Positions 1-11,860 of a stretch of 64,000 nucleotides of DNA are shown here, piece after piece; the first letter of the stretch is position 1; each line of letters starts with the position of its first letter. A model generated the notes under the pieces. It had not been told where the DNA came from. It did no database searches and was given only the letters and a program-made list of their open reading frames with translations. Source of the DNA: Laetiporus sulphureus 93-53 (lineage: Eukaryota; Basidiomycota; Agaricomycetes; Polyporales; Laetiporaceae); the NCBI RefSeq assembly GCF_001632365.1, contig NW_024468546.1:9025-73024 (forward strand). The letters are read 5' to 3'. Both the position numbers and the translations under genes were made by a program.

Positions 1-2
1 CC

Positions 3-1619
3 GATGCATGGTTGACGTATCCTTATTTCGCCGATACTGGAAGCTTCGACTATCGCGGAACTGGATTGCCATCAACGTTCCCATCTCAACGCAATTATGC
101 TCTCGAAGCGAGCATCCTCGCCAGCATGGACTTGCCCGCCACTCCTTGTACGTCGCTATATCTAGTCGCATTTATTATCATCTCGCAGGCTGATATGTCA
201 CACACAGTGTCGCCAAAGTGGGGTTGGCTGCCTCTTACCAGAACTAGTCGCGCCACCGATATAGCACCCGCCACACCGCGTAAGGTCCCAACCGCCTCTC
301 GTTCTGTTGACCACCCATTGCCACCAGTGCCACAGGATCTCTCGCCGTCTTATCTCTGGGATGAGTCTTTGTTCATGCAGGCGGATACATGCGCTCCTTC
401 ATACGGACTCGACTCGGCTCCTTTTTCCCTGGATGGCACTTACTCTCCCACCGGCTCCGAACTTCCTACTTTTGGATATACGATCCCAGACATGCCTGTA
501 GGCGTTGCAGGGGACTGGCCTATCCCTCCTGCCTCTTTATCGTCAATTACATCGTCTCCAGATGCTGGATCATCGTGGTCCAGCATTGCACCGCGGTATA
601 GTCGCACTTTGCCTGAGCCTAAAATGCTGAGTGACCCACTTCTGGTCGGACCCTCGGCTGTGGAGGGTCTTACTTGGAGTAATGACTTTGACTTTACCCT
701 TCCTCCTGACGCGCCAGAGTACCCGTCTGCACCTGCACTCGCGCCCTTGCAGACTCTCATGCAGAACGCACCCCTGCCTGATGCTGTCCAACATAGGCCT
801 GCAAAAAAAGCGCGCTCGCTTCCTCCTGCCTCCGCAGAGTCCCTTTCGAAGGCGGGTTCCTCATCTATCCGTTCCAGCAGCATGCAACAATTTGTTCGGC
901 GACGTCGGAACGAGGCGTTGGCGGCCAAGCTTGGTGCGAAGGCAACATCTCGCAAGCGGAAGCACAGAGAGGAGAACGACGAGAATGCGCCACCGGCCGA
1001 GTCGGACGGTCAGCAGGCAGATGAAGGGGATCTGGTGAGTTCTTCACTTCACCTCCGAGACATATCATTGACAATCTATTTCAAAGGTTCTATGGGACCT
1101 CTTCCGGAAGAAGGAGGTACAATGCAACCGCAAGCAGCATTGCCGCTTCAGGGCGCGGGGATGTCCATGGACATTCGATGAGGTCAAGGACCTCAAGCGA
1201 CATGAAGACGATCGTTCACACTTCGACGACCGGATGGTGATGAAGTGCGCACCGGTCATGCTATACCACTGCCCTTGGCCCGGATGCGACTATGCGAGCC
1301 AGCGGGATTATTGCTTAAAGGCACACTGGAAGGCCATCACGAGAGGCTGTGTCGCACATTTGATCGAAGACCCGCGTTGGCCATACAAGTCGCTTGAAGA
1401 CCTCCACCGGCATCTGCGTGAGTATCCCGCATATTTTCAATGTCCTGAATTCTAGGACAAGTAGCCGGCATCGAATGTGTGACGGTATGCTACGGTCTTC
1501 CTCAGTCTACCTTTCTGTCTTACTTTCACACGGAATCACTGCACCATCTACATCTTTCACTTCTCCAATCCTCATCATGTATTGCTGCCTCTCTCACATT
1601 TTTCTGCAACCTGTATTAA
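3..1619 (+). CDS. C2H2-like zinc-finger protein, 5' end cut by window
   Basis: Seen: the frame is open from the first bases with no convincing ATG, so the gene starts upstream. Exons read as about 3-147, 208-1034, 1087-1417 and 1456-1619; each intron starts GTACGT or GTGAGT and ends in AG, and the first has a CTGAT branch point 13 nt before its acceptor. The N-terminal two thirds is Ser/Pro-rich, with a basic stretch (RRRR, KRKHREE) before the third exon. That exon holds two degenerate Cys/His modules: C-x6-C followed by a His pair (HEDDRSH), then CPWPGC with downstream histidines. Family knowledge: such modules bind DNA in fungal regulators. Inference: a nuclear transcription factor. The targets are unknown. 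The last exon (end at a TAA) is the least certain part. Confidence 0.6.
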
Positions 1620-2213
1620 TCTCTTTCTCGCCAACTGCTTCATTATGGATTGCTTTTGTAGTGTTCAATGTTTACCATACAGCTTGTATATTGGATCGCC
1701 TTCCAGAATAGAAATTTCTCGTTGTTGCTTGAAGATGTCGTGAATTAAAAACTCAATGAATCTACGCGAATATCCCGAACCACTAGCATGAACCATCTTT
1801 CTTGTCGGCTCACGGTGGAAGATGATTGCTACTGCTATATCTTTCTTGTGAAACACAGCGTTACTCACTAGACTTTTGATGTCCTTACTGGGCACTCGAA
1901 GGATCTAAACATTGCGCTTTTGACAACTGGCCGCGTCCTTGTTATGACCGCTGTCGCATTCATCCAAACTTGATGGTGATAGATTAGATGAGCGAAACTC
2001 TGCATTGAGAATATCACGCTGGCCTGCCATCCCCATGATGCATTAGACAGAATATAGACGAAAAGAACTCGGTGGCATACAAGACATGATGAGTTCTATC
2101 CCGCCAACTCAGCATATCGAGTTCTCGACACGCGGCACGCAACCCAACCACCAATCAGTCCTCCTTCGTCTTGCCCTCCTATTCAAATATTCAACGCTCG
2201 GTCAGAATCTCAA
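1620..2213. other. Intergenic, no feature seen
   Basis: About 590 bases between the zinc-finger gene and the convergent small gene. Short open frames on both strands show no codon pattern, no splice logic and no recognisable motif. Probably 3' flanks and spacer. Confidence 0.5.
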
Positions 2214-2516
2214 TCAACCAGAAGCCACCCTGCCGAACCGACCACTCACCGACGGCACTCCGGATCCCACCTGATCAGCACTCTGCTTCCCCGTCTCCAC
2301 GTCCTCAGGGAAGTACTCTACGATTACACACTAGTCAGCGCACGCCACAGGAATAATACCACGCAGCGACTCACGTTGCCTCTGCTGAGCATCGGGCACA
2401 GCCTCAGGCTTCTCGCCACTCACAGACGACACGCCCATGGGCTTCTCCTGGCCGGTGGCCTCCAGAGGAGGAGACTGGGTGCCAAACGACGCGCCTGCTC
2501 CGGTTGATGTAGACAT
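2214..2516 (-). CDS. Small hypothetical protein, 86 aa
   Basis: Seen: ATG at 2516; exon 2360-2516, a 42-nt intron (2318-2359, GTATTA...GCTGAC...TAG) and exon 2214-2317. Splicing converts an early stop into a longer frame, and the composition is the same on both sides of the intron (Gly/Ser/Glu/Pro-rich, hydrophilic, no membrane segment, no signal peptide). The perfect branch-point and frame agreement support a real gene. No domain is recognised, so no function is proposed. It could be a short disordered stress or regulatory protein of the kind common in basidiomycetes, but that is only a guess from composition. Confidence 0.55.
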
Positions 2517-3001
2517 ACTCCTAGTATTTGCGGATGAAAAATTGCAGTGAAGGCGAAAAACGTTCGAGCAGGATATGGGTATTATTTGGATGTGTGCTAA
2601 GAGGTGGTTGCCTTTATGTCCCACCGTTCGACGCCACTCGCGAGGTGCGGTGGCGTCAATTCGTGGCGTGCCCTCGCGAGGAAGAAATGACGTCACGCGC
2701 CGCGCCGCGGTCACGTGAGGAGATTGCGTTATAGGTGGAAGTTGGCATGGGCATCAGCGTGTAGAGTAAGACACACGGAATTGTGTAATTGACTAGAAAT
2801 AGTAGTTAACGTTATGAAAGATCAGCGTATATAGTCGTGGTATCTGTGAATTTTGGCCAAGGTGTATGATGTCCCCGCATTCATGATTTCAAAGATATTT
2901 ATACACTTGCGGTAGTTATACAACCCCTCGCACTCCCACGACATGATATGCTAGGTATAGGTATAAAGCATACCCGGAAAGACCGGGAATGGTTCAGCAC
3001 A
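2517..3001. other. Intergenic, upstream region of the small gene
   Basis: No gene seen. It holds the 5' flank of the 86-aa gene and the 3' flank of the MAT2B-like gene, both read leftwards. No clear TATA box close to the start codon. Confidence 0.4.
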
Positions 3002-4388
3002 TTACTGCTTCGCATTCAAATACTCTTCCCACCACTCCTCAAACGGCGTCCACCCCAATCCGCCATGACCCTCCATGAGATCCTCCGTCTCTCGCGTGTA
3101 CAGCTGGCAGTCTCTCGGCCGTGTCGTAGCCGCATCTCCCTAAACAAGAACATACCGCATGCCAATCAGCACCATCGTCACTTGTCCGGCGTGAATACAC
3201 GAGCGACGCACCTTTGGCGGCTCCGCGTCTGGGATAATGTGGCTGTGCGGCAAGCCGAGGATGCGCGAGAACTCGAGGCACATCTCATACTTCGTAAACG
3301 GCTCGCCCGCAGAATAATGCAGAATCGGAGGGATGGCCAGGGTATGTGGGAGCGCTACCGTTTAAATAAAAAACCCCTGCCAACCACTGCCACGACGTGG
3401 CAACACATGCAACACTCACAAGAAAGCCGCACGAGAAAGTCCGCGATATCAAGCACGTTCGTCGGGTAGCGCGTCGCGTAGTGGTCCATCTTGTACTGCT
3501 TGCCCGACTGGTCCGTGACGACGTCCAGCAGGATGTTCACCGCCGAGTCCGCGTTCTTCGGCGCCGGGCCGTATAGCACGGGCACGCGAAGGACGATGCT
3601 CTTGCTGCCCACGACACCCAGCACCGCGAGCTCGCCGTCGCGCTTTGTGCGGCCGTACAGGTTGAGGGGTTTCGTCATCGCGGAGGGGGTGTAGGGCGGG
3701 GATGTACCGTCGAAGACGTAGTCTATGAGCAAAGAGATATAGCAATCAAAGTAATCAGGAGCATTTAATGAGGAACATAGGAGGACGACGCACCGGTGGA
3801 GATGTATACGAGAGTGAACTTGAGCGCCTTCGAGAGATTTGCGAGGTGCTCGGGAAGCACGGCGTTAAGCTATAGAGAGCGCCGATCAACGAGCGATCTT
3901 GCCTGCACCTCTGCTGGAGAGATACTGACTTGTCGTGCGCCTTCAGGATTCTGCAGGCGACCCCGATGTGGCCAGACAGCCAGTAAGTCAGCAACCATGG
4001 CCCCACGATGTCAACGAATGCGATGCGCACCTTTTCAGCAACATCAGGCCTCCTTTCAGCCGCACAATGAATAACCCCTATCGCCAGTTCGTAAGATGAG
4101 CGCATTCCGACGCTGTTGCGTGGGCGTACGGACAATTTGGTTTGAACTCCGTGAACAGCTTCTCCACCTCGGCAGAATTGAGAAGGTCCAGCTGCTTCAG
4201 CTCCTCCGTTGGCCGAGAATGCGCAAGGCCAAGCACTGTGTGTCCCGCAGCCTTGAATGCATTGTATACCGCGGAGCCCAACACCCCGGATGCGCCTGTG
4301 GCAGGTCAATAACGCAAAATGATAGCATGAATTCGCAGCGATGGTAGACCAACTTCTCGTAAGACTCACCCGTAACGATGACCCGCAT
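3002..4388 (-). CDS. NAD(P)-binding RmlD/MAT2B-like protein, 302 aa
   Basis: Seen: eight exons (4370-4388, 4134-4295, 4031-4077, 3930-3950, 3794-3869, 3420-3722, 3212-3354, 3002-3139) add up to 303 codons including the stop, with all phases agreeing. The first codons give the Rossmann glycine motif TGASGVLG, split by intron 1. Next come VIHCAAERRPDVAE, STDYVFDG near residue 109 and the short-chain dehydrogenase pair YGRTK (Tyr131, Lys135). Family knowledge: this order fits the extended SDR family around dTDP-4-dehydrorhamnose reductase and the regulatory beta subunit of methionine adenosyltransferase (MAT2B, about 330 aa). Inference: a cytosolic MAT regulatory subunit or a related reductase. 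A true sugar reductase cannot be excluded. The 21-nt exon 4 is unusually short but keeps the frame. Confidence 0.85.
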
Positions 4389-4659
4389 GGTCTTTAAAGT
4401 CGAGTTATAGCAAGGTATATGCGATATATTCTTTGATGGCAGCGGAAACAAGATGAACTGAGCGGTCGTTACGGTCGAATTGGGCGCTTCTTGAGTGCAG
4501 GGGTGGCGGATCGAGGAACGATCGTGGCTGATCGGCAAAGGCCGAGCCGCCACCTCTTGCCACAGCAATCCAGGCGTTTTTTTTGGGCTTTGGTGCACAG
4601 AACATCGAGAGCAACGAACTTTACACAATGCTGGATACTTTGCAGCGACGGTGTACTCT

Positions 4660-5593
4660 TTACGATGACTCGCCCACCTCTCGCTTCAACGCCTCCGCCA
4701 TCTCCCCAAGCGTGCTAAACCTGAACGTCGCCTTCGCTCCCTCCTCCTGATCATGCCCAATGACCGACCCCTTCCTCTCAATCCACGCCGTCCCAAGCCC
4801 CATCTTCCTCGCCGGCATAACATCATGGAACACGCTGTTCGCGACCACCATCACCTCGTCGCTCTTGACGCTCAACTCCTCCTCGACGCGCCGCAAGGCG
4901 TACTGCCGCGCACGCGGGTCAGGCTTGTAGAACTCGGCGTCCTCCGCGGTGTATACTGCGGAAAACGCGAAGCGCCGCCCGTCCGGCGGACCTTCGAGTG
5001 CGCGCTGGGTCGCCGCGAAAGAGGCGCGGTCGACGTTCGAGAGCACGGTGAGCCTGAAGTGTTTGCTGAGGTACTCGAGCGCGGGTATCGTATCCGGGAA
5101 CACCGGCCAGTTCGCGATGCTCTTTCCAAACGCCACGTGTCCGTCCGTCTCCTCTGTATTCTGCGCAGATGCAGACGTCCCCACCTCCGTACTGCCCACT
5201 TCCTTCGTGCCCGCCTGCACCGCTGTCTGCGTGCTCCCACCCTCGCTGCCGGGCTCAGGCACGGTCCCCTGGCCGCGCAGTCTGGCATCCAGCTCTGCGT
5301 GTGTGTGCGCGAGCAGTTCGCTATACCGCATGCTCGGATAGCGCGCTTGCAGATCAGTCTCGACATTCTCGAACGCACGTAGGGCTTCAGACTTCGACTC
5401 GAGGGAGGTCCCTGCGACGATCGGCTGCAAGGCAGTCATTATGCCGGTCTCCCAATCCTGTCTCGCGGGCGAATAAGCGTTAGATGATGGCGATCTCCAT
5501 TATCACGATGCATAGTATGCATACCACGAGGGTACCGTAGACGTCGAACATCAAGACCTTGTACTGTGAGAGCTTCGGTGTCACGGATGCCAT
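4660..5593 (-). CDS. HAD-like hydrolase, haloacid dehalogenase type II, 288 aa
   Basis: Seen: exon 1 5525-5593, a 67-nt intron (5458-5524) and exon 2 4660-5457. HAD motif I is FDVYGTLVDWE with nucleophile Asp17, motif II is LSNVD (Ser163), motif III is the Lys of FYKPDPR (Lys201), and motif IV is ANSVFHDVMPARKMG (Asp235). Family knowledge: the DxYGT variant of motif I and the ANSxxxD pattern belong to (S)-2-haloacid dehalogenase-type HADs, cytosolic enzymes acting through an aspartyl ester. The substrate in fungi is often unknown. Odd: a low-complexity Gly/Ser/Thr/Glu insertion at about residues 86-129 in the cap region makes it longer than the usual 220-240 aa. A wrecked copy lies at 10396-11187. 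Confidence 0.85.
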
Positions 5594-6406
5594 AGATGCA
5601 ATGCGAAGTGAAGCAAAAGAACGGCTTCGTGTTCAAATGTGCGTCTGCGCTGGCTGTGAGGGCTTGTGCACGGATCTGATAGCGTGTATCATATGCAATC
5701 TGAACGCGACGGAGGAGTCAATTGTTTCGACGAGCCGGCACGGATCCGAGTGCATATTGACTTGGACTAATGCTCGGCTTCGGAGCCCTCCCATCATGCA
5801 TCAAATTCGAACGTCATGCCTGCCGCATGAGCGCGCATGGCTTGCTTACAGAGACCTCAGAACGCTCTCAGGCTCAATACACAACAATGCATTCAATCAA
5901 AGGGCAACCGCTGACTACGACCGGTTGCTGTACCATACATTTCGATTATCGATCATAGGCTCAAACGTTCAAACTTTACCAGGTGTGAAGCTTTGAAGGC
6001 GCGACATTGGTGGTAGCTGTCTCTGACGGCCATTCTATTGCATCTGCCTTCCACTTCGCCGATGCCAGCATGCAAAGGAACAGGGTCGCAATTTGAATAT
6101 AGAGAAAAAGAGCTCGTGCGATGCGAAATGCACAATTTGCGAAGGAAGAAGCAAATCAATTCTCGCAAGATGTAGACGAGATTAACCAAAGCAGTGATGC
6201 GGACCGATGTATTCATGTCCCATGAGACGTGGACATGCATAGAGCGACAGATGAAATATATCGTTAGTCAAAAGCAAGCAGTGCAAAGCGCGGAAACAAC
6301 AAAGCAAGTACAACGATAATCGGTACATGAGAGCATAATTGCATAATGTTCGAACGACCACTGACGCTACTCCAAGGAGGTGCGCTCGCAGGAAAGTTCA
6401 CCCAAA
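5594..6406. other. Spacer with coiled-coil gene remnant
   Basis: Between the HAD and Hsp70 genes. On the + strand around 6118-6206 a short frame reads AKEEANQFSQDVDEINQSSD, a typical charged coiled-coil stretch. The matching part of unit 2 (about 11605-11855) is longer and goes on into further coiled-coil codons. Nothing else is recognised. Confidence 0.45.
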
Positions 6407-8809
6407 TTAGTCACTATCGTCCTCGTAGACAATGGTTGCAGGGCTCCTGTAACAGGCATTGTCAGAGCTCACATTCAATCGCTGTCATGAATGAGCACCT
6501 TTTCTCCTGACCCTAAAGTTTTTATTATAGGTGGGTGCGATTGGAGAATCATGTCGTGACGAACTCACATTCTCCATCCAAGACAATTGCGCCTTCAGCT
6601 CAGTTAGGTCAAACAGGAAGATCGTCTTCGTACGTTGCTCGTAATAGTCGCCTTGCAGACCTCGCTTTCGCACTGTCGGAATGTGCGAGATATCCGCGCG
6701 TATAGTGCACAGCGTGTCAAACATTTCTAGGGTACTTCGAATAAATCGGACTGAATTGGATGCTTCGATTCATGCTTACCCGGCTCTTCATCCATCCATC
6801 GCGGGCTTCTTTCAGATCCTTTGTAACGGGTTACGTCTCGCAAGATCACATTGATGTTGGAGAGCGGGCCAATCGCCACAAAGGATTCCGCAAACTCCTC
6901 CTCCTTCGACACTAGTGTTCCCTGACCACATAGATGTTAAATTACGGAGTGTATGGAATCAGTACGCGTACCTTAGGTAAGATGGTCGTAAAGGCATCCG
7001 GAATAGACAGGAGACCCGATGCGGCACGGCGGACCTTGTCTCGTCGTGCCTCATGGGAGGGCAAGGACGGGATATAGGGGCGGAAACAAGACGATCCGTA
7101 GGCATACTTCGCCACACGTGCCGACACAACATCATCGAGGTGATAAGAGAGTGCACCCTCCGCGACAGCTTTGACGCTGTGGGGCACATGAGAAAAGTAA
7201 CTGTGGCGAAGACCGGACTGCACCTACGGCTGACTCTGTCCACTATCGGGATAGAATAGCGATAAGCCGGAGCTGTTTGCGTAGTTCTGAAGTTCGGTAC
7301 GCAAATATGGGCTCGCCGCAAACCCTCCCACCAGCAGCACCATCTGAAAGATCTCGATACGATAAGCTCCATAAGAATGACCAGATAGGTACTGACGTTG
7401 ATTGTCCGCTGGCCCCTGACGATTGTCTCCTCATTGCATCCTCGATAGCGCTGACGGAGGGTCGGAAGAGTGTAGTCATGTCCGACCTTGAAGCATTTTG
7501 AGAATCGCTAGCATATTTGACGTCTACCTGACTTACGCAGACAAAGTCAACGTTCCTCTCTTGACACCGCGCTGCTCATCGGTATCTCGAGGACCACCAA
7601 ACCTAATATAGGAAGCCTTCGTAGGGTCCCTGAATGTAGGCTTGGTAGAGTTCTCGAAACACTCGAGCATCGTTTCGACATATTCTTCGTTGCCAAAACG
7701 GGAGTTCTCAAGCTTGTCTGAGGTACGCCGTGGTCGGGAAAATGCATGAACGTGCAGAAACGTGACAACACACCTCTGAGGAATTGTCCAGCTCTGACAT
7801 TGACAAATGTCGATCCCTGCATGACGCCTACAATCCATGAGTAGAATCTGGGAACCCACTCCTACGATCCGCGACTTACAATCAGGAGCAGTGCTCTCAA
7901 CGGCCTTGGCAGGTATCGTGCTCGTAATCCTGTATGTACTCAGATCAACAGTCCCTCCTCCAGCGTCGACGATCATCAATTGGCTTCCGGTCTGTGAAAG
8001 CACTTATCGCGACGGAAGGTCATACGATAACTGCTATACTGACCTGGACAGCATCTCCAGCGAGACCATTAGTTAAGCAATAATGCAGACTAGCTTCTCC
8101 CTCTGTCACGAAGTGGATCCGCGATTGACCGTCGTCCGAGTCTGGAATGAGGCCTGCAAATACCGCGGCTCGCCGCATCTTTGCTTGTTGGCTGCCACCC
8201 CATCCATTAGGGTGGGCCAGAACGTACTCGACATCGGACTGCGACTGCAACAGTCGACGTCCGATTGGGTGTTCCTGGGAGATGTACTCCTTGGCGCATT
8301 TGTATAGGTATCGCATAAAATCCGCCAGGATCTGTACAACGGTCTTGCTCGGTGGAAGCATTGGCAAATCTTCATCATCCGACGCCAATTCGCGTGGACG
8401 AAGATGTAATTTGAACCTACGTCCTGTCAGCTTTTCCGGGCCACCCGATGAACAAGGAACCTAATCACCATTCCGCCAGCACCCAGCCCTCATCCAAGGC
8501 TTGGAGTCGATTGGCGTCTAATCTGGCCTCCCCTCCCACTGCACGAACTGTTCCATCTTTGCCATAGTACACGATCGTGGGGACCTTTGGGTTCCTGAAG
8601 TTGTTCTCTCCTTCTTGTCCAGGATAGCTAACATAAGATCAGCGATGATTGTCCGATAGACCCTCAATAGCGTACCGTATTACGCTGCGAATTTGAGGGA
8701 TCTCTCCTGGGTCGAGAATGCAAAATGAGACGCCGCTGTAGGTCGTCCCAACATCTATTCCCAACACGAGCTTTCGTTTGATTCCACCGTATGGCTTGTC
8801 GAGAGGCAT
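6407..8809 (-). CDS. Hsp70-like protein (HSPA12-type), intact copy, 593 aa
   Basis: Seen: thirteen exons from ATG 8809 to TAA 6407 (8676-8809, 8469-8627, 8044-8416, 7880-7991, 7774-7827, 7537-7717, 7393-7486, 7228-7343, 6972-7176, 6780-6921, 6569-6726, 6499-6512, 6407-6446) total 594 codons with every phase matching. Actin-fold ATPase motifs are present: GIDVGTTYSG (residues 17-26), IVDAGGGTVDLSTYR (229 on) and LLVGGFAAS (372 on). The substrate-binding domain of classical DnaK-type Hsp70 is absent. The C-terminal part instead matches the fungal HSPA12-like family (PRWMDEEPE, FDLTELKAQLSW). Inference: a cytosolic nucleotide-binding protein of the expanded basidiomycete Hsp70-like family, probably not a general chaperone. 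The 14-nt exon 12 is a fragile point of the model. Confidence 0.88.
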
Positions 8810-8961
8810 GATGCTGACAATGGGCCTGAGAGCAAGGAGGTGAGGCCGATAGCAAAATTGCGCGCTCTTGATAGGAGCGCTCGAAGCTATAAAGTTCTCT
8901 CACACGGGGTGCAAGTACTAATAATGGAAGATATTAAAGTTAGAGTTCGAGACTTTCTGTC

Positions 8962-9558
8962 ATATGGTTGGGGACGCCACTTCATGGTAAGTGTTTAAGC
9001 CATCTCGCAGATTTGCTAAGGCTTTTCAGAATCTGCACTAAAATTCATGAAACATATATAGAATCATAGCTAAAGAGATGCTCTACAACATGGCTGGAGC
9101 AGATTTTCCAAAATCCAAAGTTTGAGTTTTCGGGCCTCAATTTGGCCATTTCGCTTACTAATACATTACCATATATGGCTATGCCGGTAGTATAAGCGCT
9201 GGTATTACCAAATGTAGTCGTAGTAAGCGCCGGTAAGAGCGGTGACAAAAAAAGGTTTGCACCTGTAAGTCTCACCATGCATTGCAGTTGAAGGACCTGG
9301 AGATGCAAGATTAGGATGGAAGGCAAAGATGGAGCTTACCATGGCCTGAAAGGTAAGTGTTTTCAGTAGCACCATACTCTTGATAACCGTTGACCTTGGG
9401 GCAATTTGGCTGTTTATTAGGGGTAGGGTTAGGTTCTCAGAAAAAACTCGTACTTTCAGATTTGGACGTATCTATGGGTACTTTGTATATAGATTTTCAA
9501 TCTCAAGGTGCTAGGAGTAGAAATGCAATTTGTCATGAAGTGGTGTCCCCAACCATAT
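8962..9558. mobile_element. Non-autonomous TIR element, about 589 bp, with target duplication
   Basis: Seen: the ends at 8966 and 9554 are inverted repeats of GGTTGGGGAC-N-CCACTTCATG, one mismatch in 21 bp. The flanks are ATAT on both sides (8962-8965, 9555-9558). The same spot in unit 2 (near 15160) reads straight through as TCATATCTCC, a clean empty site. The target duplication can be read as TA (Tc1/mariner style, repeat starting with T) or as ATAT. No transposase frame inside. Confidence 0.75.
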
Positions 9559-9568
9559 CTCCACTGAA

Positions 9569-9778
9569 TTGATGCAAAAAATGCGAAGGTCACAGTTGAG
9601 AAGGCTCAGAGTGGGAAAGATTTTGATCGACTCGTGTCCCAGTGAGTTATTGAAGAGATTGTTCCCAATCCTCTCATCTATTAACCTTCTTTCTGCTGGC
9701 CGCGTATTCTGTAAGAATCTGCAACAAATCTGGAGTTCCAAAAACCTTAACAACGGGGTGGATTGGAGAACATGCTGA
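9569..9778 (+). pseudogene. F-box-like remnant, unit 1
   Basis: A + strand frame reads CPSELLKRLFPILSSINLLS followed by AGRVFCKNLQQI, which resembles an F-box helix pair (LPxELLxxIFxxLxxxDLLxxxRVCK). It is short, has no continuation and is more damaged in unit 2 (about 15187-15381). The minus strand is also open here, so this is a weak call for a decayed gene. Confidence 0.3.
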
Positions 9779-9859
9779 ATGAGGATCTCATCCAAGTATG
9801 CCAATCCTGAGAATGGATGATTCGGTAGCTGCCTCGCAAGAATGAGCCCTAAATCTCCG

Positions 9860-10200
9860 AGATGTACTTTCACGAGGCTGCGAATGTCAGAGTGACTCAG
9901 GACACTATTTCACAGTGCGTGACAGTGCGCTCGAAGAAAAGAAAGAGAGAAAAGGTACGTTACGCCGAGTGGTGGGCAAAGAGTGCTACGGGCGCCTATG
10001 TGCCTCTGAGCGAAGCACAGTGGGAGGGTCCAAATTCTTGTTGACAGAATCAGTGAAGAAAAGGGATCATCTCGGATATCAGTCGACTCACCAGGGCGGA
10101 GATAAGGGAACATTCATGACATAGTCTTTCGTATTGGCTCCAAGTGATTCTATATTCTATGATGTCCTGTCTCACCGCTGAATACCAGCACATGGTGCTG
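9860..10200 (-). pseudogene. Duplicated 3' end of the conserved hypothetical gene
   Basis: The stretch around 10060-10190 repeats the last exon of the gene at 16199-17281 (reading YSAVRQDI ... LGANTKDYVMNVPLSPP on the minus strand) with a small insertion and a changed stop context. The rest of the gene is not present, so this is the right edge of duplication unit 1. Confidence 0.65.
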
Positions 10201-10395
10201 AGGGTCTGAGTAACGCGTCCCGTGGGGCGCTTATTGAGTGCAGGGGTGGCGGATCGAGGAACGATCGTGGCTGATCGGCAAAGGCCGAGCGGTCACCTCC
10301 CGCCACATCTTGCCACAGCATATCGTTGCACAGGACATTGAAGGCACATATTGGACTTCACTCAATGCTTAATTATTTGTGGCGAAAGTGTACTC

Positions 10396-11187
10396 TTACG
10401 ACCACTTGCCCAACTCTCGCATCAACACCTCCGCCATCTCCCCAAGGGTGCTACATCTGAACGTCGCCTGCGCCCCCTCCTCCTGGTCATGCCCAATGAC
10501 CGGCCTCTTCCTCTCAATCCACGCCGTCCCAAGCCCCATCTTCCTCGCCGACATGACATCATGAAACACGCTGTTCGCGACCACCATCACCTCGTCGCTC
10601 TCGACGCCCAAGTTCAACTCCTCCTCGACACGCCGCAGGGCGTCCTGCCGCATGCGCTGGGTCATCGCGAAGCGTTCGAGAGCACGGTGAGCTTGAGGTG
10701 TTTGCTAAGTTACTCCAGCGCGGGTATCGTATCCGGGAACACTGGCCAGTTCGCGATGCTCTTTCCAAACGCCACATGTGCGTCCGTTTTCTCTGTGCTC
10801 TCAGCAGATGCAGATGATCCCACCTCCGTACTGCCCACTTCCTTCGCGCCCGCCTGCACTGCTGTCTGCATGCTCCCACCCTCGCTGCCGGCCTAAGGCA
10901 CGGTCACCTGGCCGTGCAGTTTGGCCTCCAATTATGCGTGTGTGCGCATGAGCAGCTCGCAGTACCGCATGCTCGAATAGCGTGCTTGCAGATTAGTCTC
11001 GACGCTCTCGAAGGCATGTAGGCCGGCAGCCTTCGACTCGAGGGAAGTTTCTGCAACGATCGGCTGCAACGCAGTCTTTATGCCATTCTCACAGTCCTGT
11101 CACGATACGTATGCATACCACGAGGGTACCGTAGACGTCGAACATCAAAACCTTGTAATGCGAGAGCTTCGGTGTCGTAGATGCCAT
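10396..11187 (-). pseudogene. Decayed copy of the HAD-like hydrolase
   Basis: Exon 1 is still readable from ATG 11187 (MASTTPKLSHYKVLMFDVYG) with the same donor site. Exon 2 is broken: about 115 bases are missing around 10650, removing the FYKPDPR lysine motif. The linker region holds stop codons (for example in GCCGGCCTAAGG near 10889) and out-of-frame indels. The C-terminal part (SDEVMVVANSVFHDVM) stays open by chance. Compared with the intact gene at 4660-5593 this is a clear pseudogene. Confidence 0.85.
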
Positions 11188-11499
11188 GGATGCGATGCGG
11201 GATGAAGTGAAAGGGCGGTTTCGTGTTCAAATATACATCATCTGGGGCTGGTATGTGCAACCTGAACGAGTCTCATTAACTTCAACGAGCGGGCCGGGGC
11301 ACGGACCCGAGCGCATATTGACTTGGACTAAATCGACTGGGCCCTCGCTGATCGTTCTCAGCTAGTACGGAGCACTAGGCACAATGCACTGGAAGAGACC
11401 TCAGGGCGCTCTCAGGCTCAGTTAATTGTGACACAACGTTGCATTCAACTCTAGCGTACACTTCGATCTTCGATCATAGGTGAAGGCGCGGCATTGGTG

Positions 11500-11860
11500 G
11501 TCAATGTCTCTGACAGCCATTCTATCGTGTCTGCCCTCCGCTTCACCGACTGGCATGCAAAGGGACAGGGTCGCATTTCATATGTAGAGACGAAGAGCTC
11601 GTACGAAATGCACAACTTGCGAAGGAGCGAGCAAATCAATTCGAGCAGGCTGTGGACGAGATTAAAGGAAGCAGTGATGCGGCAAAGGAAGAGGTCAATA
11701 TTTCGATACGCAACTGATCCGAGTACTGATCCGCGAACTACTCGACCAACAAGGGCACCAGATCAAACGCAGAGAAGAGGAGCTCGTGCAGGCCGTACAA
11801 CTCACCAAAGAGCTGGCAACTGAATACCAGCAGGCTGCAGTCGAAACAGGATGATACATC
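11500..11860 (+). pseudogene. Coiled-coil gene remnant, unit 2
   Basis: Two overlapping + frames read a charged heptad-like protein: NAQLAKERANQFEQAVDEIK then, after a frame change near 11720, RELLDQQGHQIKRREEEL and VQAVQLTKELATEYQQAA, ending at a TGA near 11853. It looks like the C-terminus of a long coiled-coil protein that lost its frame. Unit 1 keeps only the first part. Confidence 0.5.

Larger units (their letters stand above)
4482..10224 (+). repeat. Tandem segmental duplication A, unit 1
   Basis: Seen: from GGGCGCTTCTTGAGTG at 4482 onwards the sequence is repeated from 10225. The order is preserved: HAD gene, coiled-coil remnant, Hsp70 gene, F-box-like remnant, terminal exon of the gene at 16.2-17.3 kb. 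Offset is 5,743 bp at the left edge, about 6,200 bp in the Hsp70 block and about 6,100 bp near the right edge, because each unit has its own indels. The strand sign is arbitrary. Confidence 0.9.

Noticed and set aside
9417..9432. GGGTAGGGTTAGG, similar to a telomere repeat
   Set aside because: Only about two imperfect units inside the TIR element; not an interstitial telomere array.
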